Shown in pieces: positions 52,371-60,427 of a stretch of 64,000 nucleotides of DNA. Each line of letters starts with the position of its first letter. Position 1 is the first letter of the stretch. The DNA comes from Cystobacter ferrugineus. GTDB taxonomy: Bacteria > Myxococcota > Myxococcia > Myxococcales > Myxococcaceae. A program made the translations under genes and the position numbers. Location: the NCBI RefSeq assembly GCF_001887355.1, contig NZ_MPIN01000016.1, forward strand, positions 842-64,841, given 5' to 3'. The notes beneath the pieces are model-generated. The model was not told the DNA's origin, did not search any database, and was given only the letters and a program-made list of their open reading frames with translations.

Positions 52371-53066
52371 TCAAACCCACCAGGTGTCCCCGGAATCCAG
52401 CGCCGTCTCGGGACCACCCGTCTCCGGGCGCTCGCCCCGCGCCCGCGCCAGCAGCTCCCGCACCTCCTCGTCCGAGGTCTGACGGAAGTTGTCGTAGAAC
52501 TCGCCCACCGCCATCATGAACGCGGCCGGGTGCACGCAGACCAGGTCGTCCACCTCGGCGCGCAGCGAGTCCAGCGACTCCACCGCGCCCACCGGCACCG
52601 CGAGGACGATCTTCCCCGGCCGCCGCTCCCTCAACGCCCCGATGGCCGCGCGCATCGTGCCGCCCGTGGCCACGCCGTCGTCCACCAGGATGACCGTGCG
52701 CCCCTCGAGCCGTGGGGCGGGACGCGAGCCCCGGAAGCGCGCGACGCGGGCCGTCACCTCGTTCGTCTCGCGCTCGGCCACCCGCGACACCTCCGACTCG
52801 GAGTAGCCCAGCGAGCGCATCATTTCCCGGTCCAGGAAGAGCCCCCCGCCCTCGGCCACCGCGCCCAGCCCCAGCTCCGCGTGTCCCGGCGCCCCCACCT
52901 TGCGCACCACCCACACGTCCAGCGGCGCGCCGAGCGCCCGGGCGACCTCGTAGGCCACTGGAACACCACCGCGCGGCAGGCCGAGCACCAGGGGCGACTC
53001 GGCCCGATACCCTGTCAGCAGGGCCGCCAATCGCTGGCCCGCGTCCGTCCTGTTTCGAAAGCGCAT
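52371..53066 (-). CDS. Phosphoribosyltransferase-family protein
   Basis: 231 aa, type I PRTase fold. The PRPP loop reads VILVDDGVATGGTM (near 124-137), and there is GLPRGGVPVAYEVA near 33-46. Unlike purine or pyrimidine enzymes it has no clear base-recognition hood, and such proteins are usually annotated only generally. It is the first gene of a six-gene leftward operon (PRTase, hydrolase, archease, rtcB, toxin, immunity-like). The 259-bp spacer to the divergent oxidoreductase genes should hold its promoter. Confidence 0.88.
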   Translation of the reverse strand: MRFRNRTDAGQRLAALLTGYRAESPLVLGLPRGGVPVAYEVARALGAPLDVWVVRKVGAPGHAELGLGAVAEGGGLFLDREMMRSLGYSESEVSRVAERETNEVTARVARFRGSRPAPRLEGRTVILVDDGVATGGTMRAAIGALRERRPGKIVLAVPVGAVESLDSLRAEVDDLVCVHPAAFMMAVGEFYDNFRQTSDEEVRELLARARGERPETGGPETALDSGDTWWV

Positions 53067-53325
53067 GGATCCCCCAAGGAAGAGTCTTCCTCTAGGAGAA
53101 GCACCGCATGCGCTATTGGCTCCCGGCGCCCCATCGAGGGCCCGGCCCCCCGGAGCTTGGATGAGCGCTTCTTCACGCCCCCGCGCCCGCCGCTGGCCTT
53201 CTCTCGTCGCGGAAACGATAGGGCATGAGTGGACACTTCGCCGGGATCTCCTTGCCAGGGCGAGGGCGTGGGAAAGGGGGCTTGTTAGGCTCCGCGAGCC
53301 CGCTCGCCGGGCAGGAGACTCGGCC

Positions 53326-53793
53326 ATGGCCTTCACGCTGACCGTCAATGGAGCCACCCACTCCATCGACACCGACGAGGACACGCCCCTGCTCTACGTC
53401 CTGCGCGACGAGCTGGGGCTGAATGGCGCGAAATATGGCTGCGGCGTGGGCCAGTGTGGCGCCTGCACCGTGCTGAGCGATGGCGCCCCCCTGCGCTCGT
53501 GTTTCGTTCCCGCCGCCTCGCTGAGTGGCCGCGCGATCACGACGCTCGAAGGACTGCGTGCACCGGATGGGACGCCGCACCCGCTCCAGCGCGCCTTCCT
53601 GGCCGAGCAGGCAGGGCAGTGCGCGTACTGCATTCCGGGGATGATCCTCGCGGCCGAGGCGCTGCTGCGGGAAAAGCCCGCGCCGACCGAGGCGGAGATC
53701 CGCACCGCCCTGGACGCCAACCTGTGCCGGTGCGGCTCGCACAACCGCATCGTGCGCGCCATCCAGCGCGCCGCGGCGGAGCGCCAGCGATGA
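53326..53793 (+). CDS. [2Fe-2S] subunit, isoquinoline 1-oxidoreductase type (IorA-like)
   Basis: 155 aa. Plant-ferredoxin-type cluster YGCGVGQCGACTV with a further Cys (SCFVP), then the helical second cluster with CAYC and NLCRCG. It is the small subunit of xanthine-dehydrogenase-family enzymes, passing electrons from the molybdenum site. Its stop overlaps the start of the large subunit (ATGA). GGAGA lies upstream of the ATG. Confidence 0.92.
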   Translation: MAFTLTVNGATHSIDTDEDTPLLYVLRDELGLNGAKYGCGVGQCGACTVLSDGAPLRSCFVPAASLSGRAITTLEGLRAPDGTPHPLQRAFLAEQAGQCAYCIPGMILAAEALLREKPAPTEAEIRTALDANLCRCGSHNRIVRAIQRAAAERQR

Positions 53794-56000
53794 GCGCGCG
53801 CATCGAGCGGCGAGTGGTGCTCCAGGGCGCGCTGATGCTGGCCTTCTCCCTGGCGGGTTCGCCGGGACTCTCGGCCCAGACAGCCCCTGGAAAGCTCCCC
53901 GGAGATCTCGAGCGCAATCCCCAGCTCGACGCCTGGTTGCGCATTGGCGCGGACGGCGTGGTCACGCTCAAGACGGGCAAGGTGGAGCTGGGCCAGGGCG
54001 TGCTGACGGCCTTCGCGCAGCTATGCGCCGACGAGCTGGACGTCGAGCTGTCACGGCTGGCCATCGTCTCCGGAGACACCCGGCACTCGCCCCGCCAGGG
54101 AGCCACGGCGGGGAGCATGTCCATGCCCGAAGGCGGCGTGGCGGTGCGCGCGGTCTCCGCCGAGGCGCGCGCGCTCCTGCTGGCCATGGCCGGCGAGCGG
54201 CTGGGTGTCCCGGTGAGCCGGTTGACGGTCCAGGACGGCACCATCACCGACTCAGCCGGGGGCAAGTCCATCACCTATTGGCGCTTGATGGAGGGCCATG
54301 CCTGGAACCGGAGGGCGACGGGCACCGTCGCGCCCAAGCCCGCCGCCGCGCGGCGCTACATCGGCCGGCCCGTCGCACGCGTGGATCTCCCTGGCAAGCT
54401 CACGGGCGAGCCGAGCTTCGTGCACGACCTGCGTCCCGCCCAGTTGGTGCATGGCCGCGTCGTGCGGGCCCCCTCCCCGGGCGCGACGCTGCTCGAAGCC
54501 GACGTGGACTCGGTGCGAAACATGCCGGGAGTGCTCGAGGTGGTGCGCGACGGGGACTTCCTGGGTGTCATCGCGGCGAAGGAGTGGCAGGCCCACAAGG
54601 CGGTGACGCGGCTCGCGGCGAGCTCCCGGTGGCGGGAACACGCCCGTCTGCCGAAGGACCCCCATGCCTGGCTGCTGGGACAGAAGACCCAGGACAAGGT
54701 CATCGAGCACACCGAGCGCCCGGAGGGTCCCGCTCCGGCGCGGACCCTGGAGGCGAGCTATCGCCGCCCGTACGTGATGCACGGCGCCATCGGCCCGTCG
54801 TGCGCGGTGGCGCACTGGGATGGGGACGTGCTGACGCTCCACTCCCACAGCCAGACCATCTTCGAGACGAGCGCGGCGATCGCGAAGATGCTGGGACTGC
54901 CCGCGGAGAAGGTGTGGGGCCGGCACCTGAGCGGCTCGGGCTGCTACGGCCACAACGGAGCGGATGATGCCGCCGCGGACGCCGCGCTCCTGGCCCGCGC
55001 CCTGCCCGGCCGCCCCGTCCGGGTGCAGTGGTCGCGCCAGGACGAGCACACGTGGGAGCCCTATGGCCCGGCGATGGTGACGAAGGTGCGCGCCAGCGTG
55101 GACGCGGCGGGCGACGTGCTCGACTGGACGTACGAGCTGTGGTCCACGTCGCATGGCACGCGCCCGGGGGGAGACCCGGGCAACCTGCTCGCGGGCCGCT
55201 CCCTGGCCACGCCCTTTCCCCAGCCCGTCCCCAGGAACGGCGGGCCGCCCAACTACGCCGCCGACCGCAACGCCATCCCGCTCTACACTTTTCCCGGGCG
55301 AAAGGTGACCACGCACTTCGTCACCGAGATGCCCGTGCGGACCTCGTCCCACCGCGCGCTCGGCGCCCACGCGAATGTCTTCTCCATCGAGAGCTTCATG
55401 GACGAGCTGGCCCACGCGGCGGGCGTGGATCCACTCACCTACCGGCTGCGCCACCTGGAGGATCCCCGCGCGAAGGACGTCCTGCGCAAGGCGGCCGCGC
55501 TCCTGGGCACCTCCGCCCGCCCGCCCCACCATGGGTGGGGCCTCGCCTTCGCGCGCTACAAGAACCTCGCGAGCTACTGCGCCGTGGGCCTCGAGGTCTT
55601 CGTGGAGCCCACCACCCACGCGATCCGGGTGACGCGGGCCGTGCTGGCCGCCGACGCGGGAGAGATCGTCAATCCCGACGGGCTCACCAACCAGCTCGAG
55701 GGCGGCCTCATCCAGACCCTGAGCTGGAGTCTCAAGGAGGAGGTCCGTTACGACGCGCGGCGCATCCTCTCGCGCGATTGGAGCAGCTACCCGGTGCTCA
55801 CCTTCTCGGAGGTGCCGCCCGTGGAGGTCGCGCTCATCGACCGCCCGGGCGAGCCCTTCCTGGGAGCTGGAGAGGCCGCGCAGGGGCCCACGGCGGCGGC
55901 CCTGGCCAACGCCGTCTTCGACGCGACGGGCCTCCGGGCGCGCGAGCTGCCCCTGACGCCCCAGCGCCTGGCCGCGCTCCGCGAGGCGGCCAGGCGGTGA
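53790..56000 (+). CDS. Molybdopterin large subunit, isoquinoline 1-oxidoreductase type (IorB-like)
   Basis: 736 aa. Two-domain molybdenum hydroxylase: ELGQGVLTAFAQ, SGCYGHNGADDA, MPVRTSSHRALGAHAN and the catalytic glutamate in GAGEAAQGP near residue 692. The N-terminus (ERRVVLQGALMLAFSLAG) resembles a Tat-like signal with RR, so the enzyme may act in the periplasm. Without an FAD subunit, electrons probably leave by a cytochrome; a dihaem lipoprotein gene lies 1.6 kb away. The substrate is probably an N-heterocycle or aldehyde and cannot be named. Confidence 0.9.
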   Translation: MSARIERRVVLQGALMLAFSLAGSPGLSAQTAPGKLPGDLERNPQLDAWLRIGADGVVTLKTGKVELGQGVLTAFAQLCADELDVELSRLAIVSGDTRHSPRQGATAGSMSMPEGGVAVRAVSAEARALLLAMAGERLGVPVSRLTVQDGTITDSAGGKSITYWRLMEGHAWNRRATGTVAPKPAAARRYIGRPVARVDLPGKLTGEPSFVHDLRPAQLVHGRVVRAPSPGATLLEADVDSVRNMPGVLEVVRDGDFLGVIAAKEWQAHKAVTRLAASSRWREHARLPKDPHAWLLGQKTQDKVIEHTERPEGPAPARTLEASYRRPYVMHGAIGPSCAVAHWDGDVLTLHSHSQTIFETSAAIAKMLGLPAEKVWGRHLSGSGCYGHNGADDAAADAALLARALPGRPVRVQWSRQDEHTWEPYGPAMVTKVRASVDAAGDVLDWTYELWSTSHGTRPGGDPGNLLAGRSLATPFPQPVPRNGGPPNYAADRNAIPLYTFPGRKVTTHFVTEMPVRTSSHRALGAHANVFSIESFMDELAHAAGVDPLTYRLRHLEDPRAKDVLRKAAALLGTSARPPHHGWGLAFARYKNLASYCAVGLEVFVEPTTHAIRVTRAVLAADAGEIVNPDGLTNQLEGGLIQTLSWSLKEEVRYDARRILSRDWSSYPVLTFSEVPPVEVALIDRPGEPFLGAGEAAQGPTAAALANAVFDATGLRARELPLTPQRLAALREAARR

Positions 56001-56004
56001 CGGG

Positions 56005-57546
56005 CTAGCGCTTCTTCCCGGCCCCGCGCTTGCCGCCGGTCTTCTTGCTGCTCTTGTCGCTCTCCTTCCAGACGCGGGCCATCCAGTCCTCGATCTCTTC
56101 CGCCTCGCGGGGAATGGCCTCGGAGAGGTTGCGCATGCCTCGCGCGGTGACCACGACGTCGTCCTCGATGCGCACGCCGATGCCGCGGTACTTCGCCGGC
56201 ACGGTCAGGTCATCGCTCTGGAAGTACAGGCCGGGCTCCACGGTGAGCACCATGCCGGGCTGGAGCTTGCCGTACTTGTAGGCCTCCTGCCGCGCCTGCG
56301 CGCAGTCATGCACGTCCAGCCCGAGCATGTGGCTGATGTTGTGCAGCGAGTAGCGCTTGTAGAACTGGTTCTCGTCCTTGAGCGCCTCCTCGGCGGAGGT
56401 GGGCAGGATGCGCAGGCGCTCCAGGCCATGCGCGAGCACCCGCATCGCCACGCGGTTGGGCTCCATGAAGTCGACGCCCGGTTTGATCGCCTTGAACGCC
56501 GCCTTCTGGGCCTCGGACACCAGGGAGTAGATCTCCCGCTGTTCCTTGGTGAAGCGACCACTGATGGGCATCGTGCGGGTGATGTCCGCGGTGTAGAGCG
56601 AGTTGCCCTCCACGCCCGCGTCCAAGAGCAGCAGCTCTCCGGGCTCGAGCTTCCCGTCGTTGCGCGTCCAGTGGAGGACGCAGGCGTGCTGGCCCGAGGC
56701 GGCGATGGTGCCGTAGCCCACGTCGTTGCCTTCTTCCCGGGCGCGCAGGTTGAAGATGCCCTCCACCGTGCGCTCGCTCTGGGCGGAGCGCAGCGAGCGG
56801 ATCACGTCCTCGAAGCCCCGGTGCGTGGAGGCGATGACCGCGGACAGCTCGCGGATTTCCTGCGCGTCCTTGATGAGCCGCATCTCGGAGAGCGCCGTGG
56901 CGAGCGCCCGATCCCTCTCGGTCTGCTCGGGCAGCACGCCGTCCACCTTCGCGGAGAAGCCCCGGAGCACGCGCCAGGGGTGGATCGCCGCGCCGCGCAG
57001 GGACGACAGCCGCGCGGGCAGTTCGGGCAGCCCCCGGCACTCGTCGATGCCGAAGCGGGCCTTGCTCTGCTCCACGCCCAGCCGGGGGCCGACCCACAGC
57101 TCGCCCTTCACGCGATCCGTGAAGAAGGTGGGATCGCTCCGGCCGGGGTTGGGCTCCACGAACAGGATGTCCGTGTGGCCGCCGCCCGCCTTGGGCTCCA
57201 TCACCAGCACGCAGTCCGGCTCCAGGTTGCCCGTCAGGTAGTAGAAGTCGCTGCCGGGCCGGAAGCGGTAGGTGGTGTCGTTGGCGCGCACCTTCTCGTG
57301 CCCGGTGGGAATGACGAGCGTCTCCCCGGGAAACAGCTTGGACAGGGCCCGGCGCCGCGCCAGGAAGGACTCCGCGTGCTTGAGGCGGGGCGGCACCTTC
57401 GTGGAGGCCGGCTTCCAGTCCTTCATCATGAAGTCCAGCAGCGCGGGCGGGGGCGCGCTGTCGTAGCTGTTCTGCTTCGGCGGGGACGCCGGCTGCTGGG
57501 GCTCGGACGTCACGGGCTGTTCGAGGGCGAGCGGTTTGTCTTGCAT
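56005..57546 (-). CDS. pepP: Xaa-Pro aminopeptidase (aminopeptidase P, M24B)
   Basis: 513 aa. The N-terminal aminopeptidase P domain includes RFRPGSDFYYLTGN. The pita-bread domain has all five metal ligands: D in LLLDAG, D in ADITR, H in HNISHMLG, E in TVEPG and E in RIEDD. It removes N-terminal residues before proline. The first 45 residues are a Pro/Gln-rich extension and the last 20 are Lys/Arg-rich (KKTGGKRGAGKKR), both beyond the usual family length. It is convergent with the molybdoenzyme gene, with a 4-bp gap. Confidence 0.93.
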   Translation of the reverse strand: MQDKPLALEQPVTSEPQQPASPPKQNSYDSAPPPALLDFMMKDWKPASTKVPPRLKHAESFLARRRALSKLFPGETLVIPTGHEKVRANDTTYRFRPGSDFYYLTGNLEPDCVLVMEPKAGGGHTDILFVEPNPGRSDPTFFTDRVKGELWVGPRLGVEQSKARFGIDECRGLPELPARLSSLRGAAIHPWRVLRGFSAKVDGVLPEQTERDRALATALSEMRLIKDAQEIRELSAVIASTHRGFEDVIRSLRSAQSERTVEGIFNLRAREEGNDVGYGTIAASGQHACVLHWTRNDGKLEPGELLLLDAGVEGNSLYTADITRTMPISGRFTKEQREIYSLVSEAQKAAFKAIKPGVDFMEPNRVAMRVLAHGLERLRILPTSAEEALKDENQFYKRYSLHNISHMLGLDVHDCAQARQEAYKYGKLQPGMVLTVEPGLYFQSDDLTVPAKYRGIGVRIEDDVVVTARGMRNLSEAIPREAEEIEDWMARVWKESDKSSKKTGGKRGAGKKR

Positions 57547-57595
57547 GGTTGGTCTCCAGAACAATCAGGTGGAGTGCTTCGAATTCCCGGAGCGC

Positions 57596-58267
57596 TCAGG
57601 GCTCCGGACAGTGGGCTCCCGTGTCGATCCACGCCTGGATGAGCTCCCCGAAGGCCCGCTGCGTACCGGGCACCGCCTGGAGCCCGGGCCCCGGATTCCA
57701 CCCCCAGGCGACCAGCACGTCCTCGGCCATGTGGTGGTGGAGTCGTGCCAGGTCCTTGCCGCCGTTGCGCGCCGGATCCTTGAGCTGCGCGCAGATGGAG
57801 CCCAGGGACCTGCCCACCCAGGCCATCTCCGCCGGCGCCAGGGCCCACTTGGGATTGCCGGGGACGCCGCGCAGCGTCTCGCCCACCACGGGGAGGTTGA
57901 CCGCCTGATGGCACGCCGTGCAGGGCAGTCCCGGAGGGCCATGGCCACTCTCCCCACCGGACACCGCGGGAAGGTGGCGCCGCTGCTCCAGCCCCTGGCG
58001 CGGCACACCGTCCGCCGGGTGACAGTTGGTGCACCGCGGATGGGTGATGACCCGGCCGGCCTCGGTGAAGAGCGCGATCGAACGGGCCTGGGGATCGGCG
58101 ATGGTGGAGAAGTCCGACACGGGCCGGAGCGGAGGAAGGCGCGCTTCCTCGCTCCCGGTACGCGGGGCCGGCTCCGGGGGAGGCGGTGGCCGCGCGGCGT
58201 TCTTGCACCCCACGAGGAGCACGCAGGCCGTGCTCAACGCCCGAAGCATGACGCGGAGGACTCGCAT
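57596..58267 (-). CDS. Dihaem cytochrome c lipoprotein
   Basis: 223 aa. Signal and lipobox LLVGC (near C20). Two c-type haem sites, CTNCH (near 80) and CTACH (near 115), each with a downstream His or Met candidate; also HHHMAED near 180. Proteins of this kind accompany IorAB-like molybdenum hydroxylases as electron acceptors. The start is ATG 58267; an upstream ATG would lengthen the signal by six residues. Confidence 0.85.
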   Translation of the reverse strand: MRVLRVMLRALSTACVLLVGCKNAARPPPPPEPAPRTGSEEARLPPLRPVSDFSTIADPQARSIALFTEAGRVITHPRCTNCHPADGVPRQGLEQRRHLPAVSGGESGHGPPGLPCTACHQAVNLPVVGETLRGVPGNPKWALAPAEMAWVGRSLGSICAQLKDPARNGGKDLARLHHHMAEDVLVAWGWNPGPGLQAVPGTQRAFGELIQAWIDTGAHCPEP

Positions 58268-58318
58268 GCGGCGCGAGCCTGTCACAGGCCCGGAGTCACG
58301 GCCAGGGCCGAAGCGCGC

Positions 58319-59431
58319 TCAGTCCCGGCAGCAGGCAATCGCTCCGTCCTGCGAGCGGAAGAAGGCCGTGGTCAGCTCCCGCCCCACCCAGCCGCACAGC
58401 ACCTCGTAGGTGCGCCGCCGGGCGCCGCCCACGCGCGCCGCCTCGCGGCTGAGCGTCTCCGGGTGCCGGATGAAGACGTTGTAGCCGAGGATGAAGCCAT
58501 CCGAGCGCAGCACGGTGATGCCGTCGGTGGCCATCATCCCGCGCAGCAGTTGCGCCATGGCGCCCACCGCCGAGGCCGACTCCACCTCCGGTGCCTCGTG
58601 GTAGCGCATCACCCGCGCCACCATGTCGATGGGCTCGCCCAGCAGCACGCCGTCCACGAAGAGCGGCAGGCCCGTGCTGCCCTTGGGCACCACCGCCACC
58701 AGCGCGCCGTGCGAGGACTGCATGGCCTCGAAGAGCACGCGCCGGTAGAAGTCGCGCGTGAGGCTGCGCGCCGGCTCGCGCACGTCCGCCGTCAGTCCCA
58801 GCGCCAGCTCGTCCATGGCCACCGTGGGCAGCAGGTTCTCCGCCCGCGCGCCCGACAGGAACACGTGCCGCGTGAGTCCGCCCAGCGCGCGCAGCTCGAC
58901 GACGTTCTCCGCCAGTTGCAACACGCCCACCATGCGCGAGGAGCCATCCCCCGCCCGCCGCATGCGCTCCAGCGGCGTCTCCACCAGCGGCGAGGGCTCG
59001 GTGCGGAAGATGCCGTAGCGGAAGCCCTCGGGCACGAGCAGCAGGTACAGTGACCACCAGCGTCCCTGGCCGAGCGGCGCGCACTGCTTGAGCGCCCGCT
59101 GCACCGTCTCGCGCGTGCGAGGACCGGTGCCCACCGCCACCGGCTCCCTGCCGTTGAGCACCCGCATCATCCCGTTCAGGTCGTCTCCCAGGAACGCCAC
59201 CGGGAAGAGCGGCTCGCCCTCCTCCCGGTAGCGCGACAGCGTCACGAGCAGCTCGCTGAGCGGCTCGCCCACCTGCGCGGAGCCCAGTCCGGCCTCGGTG
59301 AGGAAGGAGGAGATCGCCTCCGACAGCAGATGGCGGAAGGACAGGACCGTCGAGGCACCCGGATCCACGGGGCCCAGGTTCGTCCGGGGGCCCGGAGCAT
59401 TCGACTCATCGTCTGAAGCCAGGAAGAGCAT
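58319..59431 (-). CDS. Protein with degenerate diadenylate-cyclase-fold (DACNV-like) C-terminal domain
   Basis: 370 aa. The C-terminal third contains DGITVLRSDGFILGYNVFI (quoted as DGITVLRSDG and ILGYNVF) and GGARRRTYEVL, which follow the two nucleotide-binding motifs of DisA (DGA and RHR) in weakened form, as in the DAC-like sensor domains described by comparative genomics. The N-terminal 200 residues are not recognised. Catalysis seems unlikely; nucleotide sensing is a guess. The start is uncertain: ATG 59431 or 59515, neither with a ribosome site. Confidence 0.6.
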   Translation of the reverse strand: MLFLASDDESNAPGPRTNLGPVDPGASTVLSFRHLLSEAISSFLTEAGLGSAQVGEPLSELLVTLSRYREEGEPLFPVAFLGDDLNGMMRVLNGREPVAVGTGPRTRETVQRALKQCAPLGQGRWWSLYLLLVPEGFRYGIFRTEPSPLVETPLERMRRAGDGSSRMVGVLQLAENVVELRALGGLTRHVFLSGARAENLLPTVAMDELALGLTADVREPARSLTRDFYRRVLFEAMQSSHGALVAVVPKGSTGLPLFVDGVLLGEPIDMVARVMRYHEAPEVESASAVGAMAQLLRGMMATDGITVLRSDGFILGYNVFIRHPETLSREAARVGGARRRTYEVLCGWVGRELTTAFFRSQDGAIACCRD

Positions 59432-59594
59432 GGGGAGACACCGCGGAGACCACCGGCCAGGTCCTGAAGTGAAGTATCCATCCTTCAGGCCCGTCGCGCT
59501 CCTGCCGAATTTCATGGGGACGCGCGATGCCGGCAAGCCCCCCAGGCATCCGGGCGGCGTCGGTGATGGCGGGGCGACACTCCCCTCCTCCCGC

Positions 59595-60029
59595 TCAGCG
59601 GTGGAAGCGCTGGAGGATGCTCGCGGCGGCCTCGGCGTGGCCCGCGTCCCTCAGCCGGTCCGTGGCCCAGGTCACCGCCCGTGCCATGTCCTGCACGGCG
59701 ATATAAGGCGTGGGCATGGGCATGACGTGGAAGACGGTGCTCATCGTCAGCCGGATGAGGGGCGAAGTGATGATGAACGCGCAGCCGAGCAGCAGCTCGC
59801 GCATGGGCTGCTCGTGTTGGCGCAGCCACTCGAACTGGCGCTGGCGCTGGCGCACCGTGGGCAGGGAAAGCCGCACCGTGTCGAGCACACTGACGTACGG
59901 CTCGCCGCGCCGCAGGTAGAGCGACCCCTGGAGGAGATACTTCTCGAAGGCCTCGTCCGAGACCTGCCCCTCGAAGCGGGACAGGAGCAGCGGCCAGAGC
60001 GAGTCGTCGAAGATGATGGACGCGGCCAT
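59595..60029 (-). CDS. Unknown 144-aa protein
   Basis: Mostly helical, with one hydrophobic stretch (LLLGCAFIITSPLIRLTM, near 79-96) that could be a buried helix or a single membrane segment. Arg/Gln-rich before it (RQRQRQFEWLRQ). No family recognised. It lies upstream of, and in the same direction as, the DAC-like gene, with a 163-bp gap. Confidence 0.6.
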   Translation of the reverse strand: MAASIIFDDSLWPLLLSRFEGQVSDEAFEKYLLQGSLYLRRGEPYVSVLDTVRLSLPTVRQRQRQFEWLRQHEQPMRELLLGCAFIITSPLIRLTMSTVFHVMPMPTPYIAVQDMARAVTWATDRLRDAGHAEAAASILQRFHR

Positions 60030-60427
60030 ACGCCCTACTCACCTGGCTCCAGGAGTTGGCGTCCGTCCGAGGTCCTCGGGCTCACGACGCACCGCGTGAA
60101 CGTCATGCCGCCTACCCTATCTCCAACTCCCACCCGCCAGAAGGCACGGCGTGAGTGAGCCACCTCGAAGGGCGAGGAGACGAACCGCCGCCGCCCGCCC
60201 TCCCCGAGCGGGTGGCCGGCCTCGGGAATCTGATTCCTCGATCAGATCCCTCCTCTCGTCCCTCAGGGCATCTGGCTTCCCCAACGCGTGCCGCGCGCGA
60301 CGCGAACGCGACACGAGGCCACCCGTCCCCGAGCGCCACTGTCTTCCATCCGTACAACACTCACGGGCACAGTGGGTGCATACCCCGCGTGTGCGGCGAA
60401 CGGGCCGCTTCACGAGGTGGGCACGGG
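60030..60427. promoter_or_regulatory. 398-bp divergent spacer
   Basis: Between the 144-aa gene (leftward) and the CBM96 lipoprotein gene (rightward). No convincing gene on either strand. Its main feature is the inverted repeat at 60224-60250. Promoters for both neighbours should lie here, but no clear -35/-10 pair is visible. Confidence 0.5.
60224..60250. promoter_or_regulatory. Inverted repeat in the divergent spacer
   Basis: GGGAATCTGAT (60224-60234) and ATCAGATCCC (60241-60250): 10 pairs with a single bulged A and a 6-nt centre. It could be an operator or an RNA hairpin, 178 bp before the rightward gene. Confidence 0.5.
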
